Of a DNA stretch of 64,000 nucleotides, positions 58,752-64,000 are shown piece by piece. The position numbers and the translations under genes were made by a program. The first letter of the stretch is position 1; each line of letters starts with the position of its first letter. The notes beneath the pieces were generated by a model. That model made no database searches. It was not told the DNA's origin and was given only the letters and a program-made list of their open reading frames with translations. Source of the DNA: Saccharothrix violaceirubra (lineage in GTDB: Bacteria > Actinomycetota > Actinomycetes > Mycobacteriales > Pseudonocardiaceae); assembly GCF_014203755.1 (NCBI RefSeq), contig NZ_JACHJS010000001.1, forward strand, positions 3,906,001 through 3,970,000, in the 5' to 3' direction.

Positions 58752-59613
58752 GCTGCCCCATCAGATCCTCGACCTTGCCGGGAATCTGACCGGCATCCGG
58801 ACATCAGGCGCCGAACTCATCCGCAACGGCACCAACAGCGTCCACCGCCTCCCCGGACGAATCATCGCCCGCATCGGACCACCGGAATCCGTCGAAACCG
58901 CCCGACACCAGCTCACCGTGTCCCACTGGTTGACGCAGAACGACATCCCGACCGTGCGGCCCGTCGCCGACGTCGGGCAACCTGTCGTGGTGTCGGACCG
59001 TCCGGTCACCTGGTGGAAAGAGATCCCGAACCAGCGACCCGCTGCACCCGCCGAACTGGGCACAGCGCTACGGCGACTGCACACCCTGCCACCACCCGAG
59101 GGTCTGCTCCCCACCGTCGATCCGATCGCAGGCTGGGCCGACACCATCGGCACCCACGCGGCACTCACCGACGACGAGCGCATGTGGATCACCGATCTCG
59201 TCGCCCGACTGCGCGACCGACTGACGTCCGCACACCTGGACACGTGCGTGATCCACGGCCACGCCTGGCAGGACAACGTCGTCGTCTCCGGCGACGGACC
59301 TCCGATCCTGCTCGATCTGGACCGCCTCGGCATCGGCCCACGGGACTGGGACCTCATCCCGCTCGCCGTCGACCACACCGACTTCGCCCGGATCACTTCA
59401 GACGACTACCACGCCTTCTTACACGCTTACGGCGGTTATGACACCACCACCCACCCCGCCTACCGCACCCTGGCCACTCTCATGGAACTCCGCTGGACCA
59501 ACTACATCCTCGGCAAAGCCACCACCGACCCCCACGCCGCACACGAAGCCCGACACCGCATCACCTGCCTTCGAGGCGAAATCCCCAGACCCTGGACCTG
59601 GACCGCCTTCTGA
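58741..59613 (+). CDS. Phosphotransferase (APH-like) with altered catalytic Asp
   Basis: 290 residues of the aminoglycoside/choline kinase-like fold. The Brenner motif HGDxxxxN reads His172-Gly-His174-Ala-Trp-Gln-Asp-Asn179 ('CVIHGHAWQDNVVV'), so the catalytic Asp is His (CAC for GAC). The following metal-binding block 'ILLDLDRLGIGPRDWDL' is intact. It may be a pseudokinase or have shifted chemistry. Coupled to the XRE/TPR regulator by overlap. Confidence 0.8.
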   Translation: MTSELPHQILDLAGNLTGIRTSGAELIRNGTNSVHRLPGRIIARIGPPESVETARHQLTVSHWLTQNDIPTVRPVADVGQPVVVSDRPVTWWKEIPNQRPAAPAELGTALRRLHTLPPPEGLLPTVDPIAGWADTIGTHAALTDDERMWITDLVARLRDRLTSAHLDTCVIHGHAWQDNVVVSGDGPPILLDLDRLGIGPRDWDLIPLAVDHTDFARITSDDYHAFLHAYGGYDTTTHPAYRTLATLMELRWTNYILGKATTDPHAAHEARHRITCLRGEIPRPWTWTAF

Positions 59614-59630
59614 GTGGCCGTTTCGGGCGA

Positions 59631-60452
59631 TCAGCCGCAGCCGGTGATCCAATCGGTCACGGTACGAATGGTGAACGCCTGCCACTCCCGGGTCTGCGGG
59701 TCGAGGTACCGCGGGTCGTCGTGCACCGCGATACCGTGTTGCGCGCCCTCGATCTCCACCAGGCGGTGCTCGGCTCGCAACGTCCTCGCGGCGGCCCGCG
59801 AGGACTCCACAGGGATGAACGTGTCCCGTGTGCCATGGACGATGAGCGTCGGACGGGCGATCTCGGACAACACCTCGCCGGGCTTGAGCCAGAACACCTC
59901 GTTGAGCAGCGCCCGACCGAGCCTGAAGGTCGGCGAGTGCGCCACGAACCCCCGATCCGCCAACTCCCGGCCGGCGACGTCGTCGATGCGGCCGTCGGTC
60001 CAGTACGGCTTGTCGTCGACAAACCGCTTCCGGTAGTCGAGCAGCGGGTTGATCATGACCAGCCGGTCCACCTCGTCCGGCCGCTTGGCGGTGTAGTAGC
60101 CGGTGATGCCACCCGCGAAGCTCGCACCCAGCAGACTCGCCGCCTCCACACCGGTCACCTCGCGGACCCGGTCGACGGCCGCCGAGATGTCGTTGAGGAT
60201 GGTCGAGAGCGTCAACTCCTCTTGGTGACCCTCGCTCTCGCCGTGACCGCGCAGGTCGAAACGCAGGCTGGCCACCCCGGCTTCGCCCAGCCCGGCGGCC
60301 AATCTGGTGAAGAAGCCGCCCTCGTCCCGCGTCACGCCACCGCCGTGCACGAACACCACCGCACGGTCGGCACCCACCGGCGCGACCAACGTTCCGGCAA
60401 GCGTCCGCCCATCCAGGGTGCGGACCGAGGTGGCAACGCCTTCGACCGACAC
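59631..60452 (-). CDS. Alpha/beta hydrolase
   Basis: 273 residues. Oxyanion 'VVFVHGGGVTRDEGG' precedes the nucleophile Ser in 'ASLLGASFAGGITGYY' (G-x-S-x-A/G type), an acid in 'LIVHGTRDTFIPV' and the His in 'EIEGAQHGIAVHDD'. All triad members are present. It is an esterase/lipase-like enzyme with unknown substrate. GTG 60452 is chosen because GAGGAG lies just upstream. It is convergent with the phosphotransferase gene. Confidence 0.85.
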   Translation of the reverse strand: MSVEGVATSVRTLDGRTLAGTLVAPVGADRAVVFVHGGGVTRDEGGFFTRLAAGLGEAGVASLRFDLRGHGESEGHQEELTLSTILNDISAAVDRVREVTGVEAASLLGASFAGGITGYYTAKRPDEVDRLVMINPLLDYRKRFVDDKPYWTDGRIDDVAGRELADRGFVAHSPTFRLGRALLNEVFWLKPGEVLSEIARPTLIVHGTRDTFIPVESSRAAARTLRAEHRLVEIEGAQHGIAVHDDPRYLDPQTREWQAFTIRTVTDWITGCG

Positions 60453-60925
60453 AACGGCTCCTCTCGACCGGGTAGCTCCATGGTTCACGACCGACGACCT
60501 GATCGCCGACGTACTCGACGTGCCGTATGCCGGTGACGAGGCGCACTCAGATCCCCATCGACCGCACCACACAACGTCGCCAGCAAGCTCCTCGGCCGCC
60601 TGTCCGACCTGGCTCGTGCACGCCCTCGTCGGCGGATACAAGATCGAGTGCGCCGCGACGGTGATCACTCAGGCCGTCCGCCTGGCACACGACGTCGGGT
60701 CGGCCCAGCCGCTGATCCGCCCCCGGCAGGTCGCACACCGACCGGTCCCGTCGTGGCGGCGACGCGCGAGGACGAAAGCCGTGTCCCGACTGCCCGCAGC
60801 GGTGTTCACCTGCACAAACTCTGTCACACCTGCCAACCTGGACCGACAGTCCGTCTTCCGGCAAGGCCGTGCACGACGCCGAACCCTAGGCTGGACGTCG
60901 CCCGCCAAGCACGAAGGAGTGTCGC
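60453..60925. other. Intergenic region, possible decayed zinc-finger gene on minus
   Basis: About 470 bases. A short minus-strand stretch near 60690-60760 reads 'CATCRGRISGWADPTSCA', which looks like a Cys-rich remnant, but no complete gene is present. Promoters for the divergent hydrolase and asparaginase genes must lie here. Confidence 0.35.
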
Positions 60926-61951
60926 GTGCCGACTTCGCAGTCCACGGTCGCGGTGGTCGGTCTGGGCGGCACGATCGCCATGACCGCCACCCCTGACGGG
61001 GGCGTGGCCCCGGCCCTGTCCGCCGAACAACTCGTCGCCGCCGTACCCGGCCTGGCCGACACCGGCATCACGATCGAGGTCGCCGACTTCCGACGAGTAC
61101 CCGGCGCGTCCCTGACCTTCGCCGACCTCACCGCTCTCGCCGACACCATCCGCAGGCTGTGCGCCAAGGGCGTCGACGGCGTGGTGGTCACCCAGGGCAC
61201 CGACACCATCGAGGAAACCGCCTACTTCCTCGACCTGCGCCTGGACCTCCCCCAACCGGTCGTGGTCACCGGGGCGATGCGCAACCCCACCCTGGCCGGC
61301 GCCGACGGACCAGCCAATCTCCTCGCGGCCGTCCGCACCGCCGCATCCCCGACCACCCGGAACCTCGGCTGCGTGGTCGTGTTCGCCGACGAGATCCACG
61401 CCGCCCACCGCGTCCGCAAAACCCACACCACCACCTGTGCCACCTTCGCCTCGCCCGACGGCGGACCGCTGGGCCACCTCGTCGAAGGCACACCCCGCAT
61501 CCTCAACCACACCACCCGACACCCCATGCCCGCGGGCATCGACACCCGAGGGGACGTCCGCGTCGGCCTGGTCACCGCCACCCTCGGCGACGACGGCCAC
61601 CACCTGTCCACACTGGACGGACACGTGGACGGGCTCGTGGTCGCCGCGTTCGGCGCCGGACACGTCCCCGCCACCTGGATCGACCCGCTCGATAAGCTCG
61701 CCCGCCGCGTCCCCGTCGTGCTCGCCTCCCGCACCGGCTCCGGCCCGGTGCTCACCGCCACCTACGGGTTCCCCGGCTCCGAACGCGACCTGCTCGACCG
61801 CGGCCTGGTCAACGCCGGATTCCTCCACCCGCTCAAAGCCCGCATCCTCCTGCACGCACTCCTGTCCGCCGACGCCGACCACGACACCATCACCGCCGCC
61901 TTCGCCGACGCGGGCCACACCACCCCGGGAGACCGCCATCCGCAGCCGTGA
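60926..61951 (+). CDS. Asparaginase/glutaminase family protein
   Basis: 341 residues. The two active-site blocks of the family are present: 'VAVVGLGGTIAMT' (first Thr) and 'VDGVVVTQGTDTIEETAYFL' (second Thr and Asp), plus 'NPTLAGADGPANLLAAV'. It hydrolyses asparagine (or a related amide) to aspartate and ammonia. GTG follows GAAGGAG. There is no signal peptide, so it is cytoplasmic. Confidence 0.9.
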   Translation: MPTSQSTVAVVGLGGTIAMTATPDGGVAPALSAEQLVAAVPGLADTGITIEVADFRRVPGASLTFADLTALADTIRRLCAKGVDGVVVTQGTDTIEETAYFLDLRLDLPQPVVVTGAMRNPTLAGADGPANLLAAVRTAASPTTRNLGCVVVFADEIHAAHRVRKTHTTTCATFASPDGGPLGHLVEGTPRILNHTTRHPMPAGIDTRGDVRVGLVTATLGDDGHHLSTLDGHVDGLVVAAFGAGHVPATWIDPLDKLARRVPVVLASRTGSGPVLTATYGFPGSERDLLDRGLVNAGFLHPLKARILLHALLSADADHDTITAAFADAGHTTPGDRHPQP

Positions 61952-62402
61952 ACTCACCCTGGGCCGCACCTTCGCCGTCGTGTTCGACCACCAGGACGAC
62001 TTCTTCCCCGCCCTCGACGACTTCTGCCGACACAACAACGTCCGCCACGCCTTCGTCCCCGGCTTCATCGCCGGATTCAGCCAGGCCGACCTCGTCGCCA
62101 CCTGCACCCCACCCGACGACCCCCACGCCCCCGTGTGGGACAGCATCCGCCTCGACCACGTCGAAGCACTCGGCTCCGGAACCCTCGCCTACGACCAGAC
62201 CACGGACTCGGTCCACCCCCACATCCACGTCGCCGTCGGCCGCAAACACCACAACGCCACCGGACACACCAGCCACCTGCTGGCCGCCCACGTCCAGTTC
62301 CTCACCGAAATGCTCATCGTCGAAGTCACCGACCCCGAACTCCACCGCCGCCGCAACCCCGACCTCTACGACGTCCCCCAACTCCACTTCCACCCACGCT
62401 GA
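61938..62402 (+). CDS. PPC-domain (DUF296) protein without a normal start codon
   Basis: 154 residues from ATC 61938. The PPC fold pattern is clear: 'FAVVFDHQDDFFPALDDFCR', 'FVPGFIAGFSQADLVATCTP' and 'PHIHVAVGRKHHNATGHTSH' with the usual His cluster. In that frame there is no ATG, GTG or TTG for about 90 codons upstream of the conserved part. The frame overlaps the asparaginase end by 14 bases and is at -1 relative to it. ATC at 61938 follows GGGAG. Options are an ATC start, a frameshift fusion with asparaginase, or a lost start. Confidence 0.75.
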   Translation: MRSRELTLGRTFAVVFDHQDDFFPALDDFCRHNNVRHAFVPGFIAGFSQADLVATCTPPDDPHAPVWDSIRLDHVEALGSGTLAYDQTTDSVHPHIHVAVGRKHHNATGHTSHLLAAHVQFLTEMLIVEVTDPELHRRRNPDLYDVPQLHFHPR

Positions 62403-62827
62403 CCACATGTGACGTCAAGACCCGCCATGTTGCATCCATGGTCGATGGTCATTGGCGTGATGGACCGAGTTGCATTCGCACAGTGTCGACCGAGGGCTTT
62501 GGTCAAGCGATGTGTGACCTGGCCGAATCACTCCTGCACGAGGGAGGCGAGTCGTGCCCCTTGTCCATGCCGGTGGGGTCTGTCCGCCACCCTGACGACG
62601 TCGGCACGGCCTGCGACACCGCCACCACCATCCTCGGCGCCACCGTGGCAGGACTGGACCTGCGGACCCATTGGAGGTCCGGAACCGGGATACGATGTGC
62701 GACGAGCGCTGGAGGGCGCTACCGGGTCCGCGGGCAGGACAGAGTCCACCTCCATCACCGAGCGAGTCGCCGCAGTGACGATCTCTTTCGACCCGGACGC
62801 GGACCACGGGGCAGCGAAGGAGACGTC
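62403..62827 (+). other. Intergenic region before the ankyrin gene
   Basis: About 425 bases. Plus-strand frames here are open but Arg/Pro-rich and not convincing. GGGATACGATG near 62687-62697 may be a -10 region. AAGGAG lies just before the ankyrin start. Confidence 0.35.
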
Positions 62828-63889
62828 ATGCCCGACCTTCCCGCGCGACCGAACCTGACCCAGTTGCGGCACCAGGCCAAGGATCTGCTGCACGCGGCGC
62901 AACGTGGCGAGCGCGACGCGCTTGCCCGAATCCGGACGGTGTCCGATCGGGTCATCCTCGCCTCGGCGCAACTGGCCACCGCCCGCGAACACGGGTTCTC
63001 CAGTTGGGCCAAGCTCAAGCTTGAGGTCGACCGCCGCGACATTCTCAATTACCGCGACCTGTCCCGCCTGGCCGCGCTGTTGGCAGAGCATCCCGAGTCG
63101 GCCGCCACGAAGATGGAGCACTGGTCCGACCATCCCGAAGGCGCCGACCTGCTCGGCTACCTGGCCACGCTGCGATTTGACCACCGCCGTCTCGGCCTGC
63201 CCCACGACCTGTCCGGCACCGGCGCTGTCGCCAGAACGCTGATCGATGCCGGGGCACCGGTCGACGGGCGCCCCGGCGACAAGGAAACTCCGCTGATCAC
63301 CGCCGCCAGCTACGGCGATGCCGAGGTCGCCAAGGTCCTGATCGAGGCCGGCGCGGACATCGATGCCGTCTCCGCACCCGACTCCGGAGGAGTACCAGGC
63401 AGCACCGCGCTGAAACACGCGGCGGTCTTCGGCATGACCGAGGTCCTCGACCTCCTGGTGGCCGCCGGAACCCGCATCGACAGCCTGGAGATGGCCGCCG
63501 CAGCAGGAGACATCGGCGACTGGCCGCTGCACCGATCCCCCCTGCAAAGCCGGCTGCGAGCGCTGGTGTTCGCCGCCGACCACCAGCGCTTGGAGGTCAT
63601 CGACCAACTCGTCGCCGCCGGTACCCCGGTCAACCAGGCCGACGCCGAATGGCAGCGGCTGCCACTGCACATCGCCGCACGGAACGGCCGGCCCGCCAGT
63701 GTCCGACGGCTGCTCGCCCACGGCGCCGACCCCGACCTGCGCGACCCCCGACACCACCGCACACCGTTGCAGTGGTGCCGGCCGGAGAACCGCGACCTCG
63801 ACAGCCCGGGGCACGAGGAGGTGGACGCCCTCCTCCGGCCGCTCACCCGACACCAGGCCGCACCGACATCCCCATCCTCGGGTTCCTGA
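62828..63889 (+). CDS. Ankyrin-repeat protein
   Basis: 353 residues with ATG behind AAGGAG. The N-terminal segment ('NLTQLRHQAKDLLHAAQRGE', 'REHGFSSWAKLKLEVD') is the short helical domain typical of actinomycete ankyrin proteins. It is followed by at least four ankyrin units, for example 'KETPLITAASYGDAEVAKVL', 'GSTALKHAAVFGMTEVLDLL' and 'RLPLHIAARNGRPASVRRLL'. It probably mediates protein contacts in the cytoplasm. Its partner is unknown. Confidence 0.88.
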   Translation: MPDLPARPNLTQLRHQAKDLLHAAQRGERDALARIRTVSDRVILASAQLATAREHGFSSWAKLKLEVDRRDILNYRDLSRLAALLAEHPESAATKMEHWSDHPEGADLLGYLATLRFDHRRLGLPHDLSGTGAVARTLIDAGAPVDGRPGDKETPLITAASYGDAEVAKVLIEAGADIDAVSAPDSGGVPGSTALKHAAVFGMTEVLDLLVAAGTRIDSLEMAAAAGDIGDWPLHRSPLQSRLRALVFAADHQRLEVIDQLVAAGTPVNQADAEWQRLPLHIAARNGRPASVRRLLAHGADPDLRDPRHHRTPLQWCRPENRDLDSPGHEEVDALLRPLTRHQAAPTSPSSGS

Positions 63890-64000
63890 ACCCGCGCCCC
63901 GAGGGGCCAAGCGGTTCTCGACGACCCTCACGGTGCGGGCCTGTCGTCTTCCCGCTCGCCGAGAGTGTCCGGCGGGGACGGTGCGGCGGTTCGGACCGGT

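Overview
This is a 64 kb window of a very GC-rich actinomycete chromosome. The evidence is pervasive third-position GC, frequent GTG starts, leaderless promoters, many genes joined by ATGA or GTGA overlaps, two SARP/AfsR-type (BTAD) regulators, a mycothiol-linked enzyme fold, and class Ia ribonucleotide reductase behind a cobalamin riboswitch. The gene style fits Pseudonocardiales (Saccharothrix/Lentzea/Actinosynnema-like). That placement is inference. No rRNA, CRISPR array or obvious biosynthetic cluster is present.

Layout. 1-13 kb holds ordinary accessory and metabolic genes: flavin reductase, an ECF sigma factor coupled to a DinB/maleylpyruvate-isomerase-like gene, a DHA2 exporter, a shortened SARP regulator, a Tat-exported amine oxidase, a beta-propeller lipoprotein, a frameshifted gene, a GNAT acetyltransferase and an M48-like membrane protease with a coupled partner. 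13-15 kb holds an XRE-type regulator (probably frameshifted) coupled to a RibD-C reductase. After it come a structured leader with a possible pseudoknot, a 27-codon peptide and two tandem tRNA-like sequences.

15-31 kb is the scrambled and most interesting stretch. The tRNA-like pair leads into the N-terminal fragment of a gene whose apparent C-terminal (TerD-like) fragment lies about 14.5 kb away at 30.3-30.96 kb. Between the fragments lie an IS200/IS605 element (tnpA/tnpB), a large hybrid histidine kinase, and a decayed second copy of that kinase with its middle deleted. The same stretch holds two diverged copies of a module: a 25-residue hydrophobic peptide, an RNA hairpin with compensatory changes, a small Arg-rich ORF, and a MerR/B12-binding-type (CarH/LitR-like) regulator reached by an ATGA overlap. 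Duplicated intergenic DNA, a glycosyltransferase without a normal start codon, a secreted SGNH-fold protein that has lost its nucleophile, and an IS3 transposase remnant are also here.

31-46 kb carries msrA, a second hybrid kinase translationally coupled to a single-domain response regulator, membrane proteins, a methyl-accepting protein, two small secreted proteins, a leaderless full-length AfsR-type regulator and a large secreted protein. 46.8-51 kb is the riboswitch-nrdA-nrdB unit.

51-64 kb contains a GrpB-family protein, a divergent PPOX/HxlR pair with a clear operator, and a minus-strand cluster (57.3 to 53.0 kb). That cluster encodes a radical SAM protein, a DEDD exonuclease, a P-loop kinase-like ATPase, a small protein, a CxxC protein, a protein with a Fic-like C-terminus and a truncated HTH. 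A helix-turn-helix/TPR-like regulator coupled to a phosphotransferase-like protein diverges from it. Asparaginase, a PPC-domain gene without a normal start and an ankyrin protein close the window. The two best candidates for undescribed biology are the duplicated peptide/hairpin/MerR module with its kinase, and the radical SAM-exonuclease-ATPase cluster.
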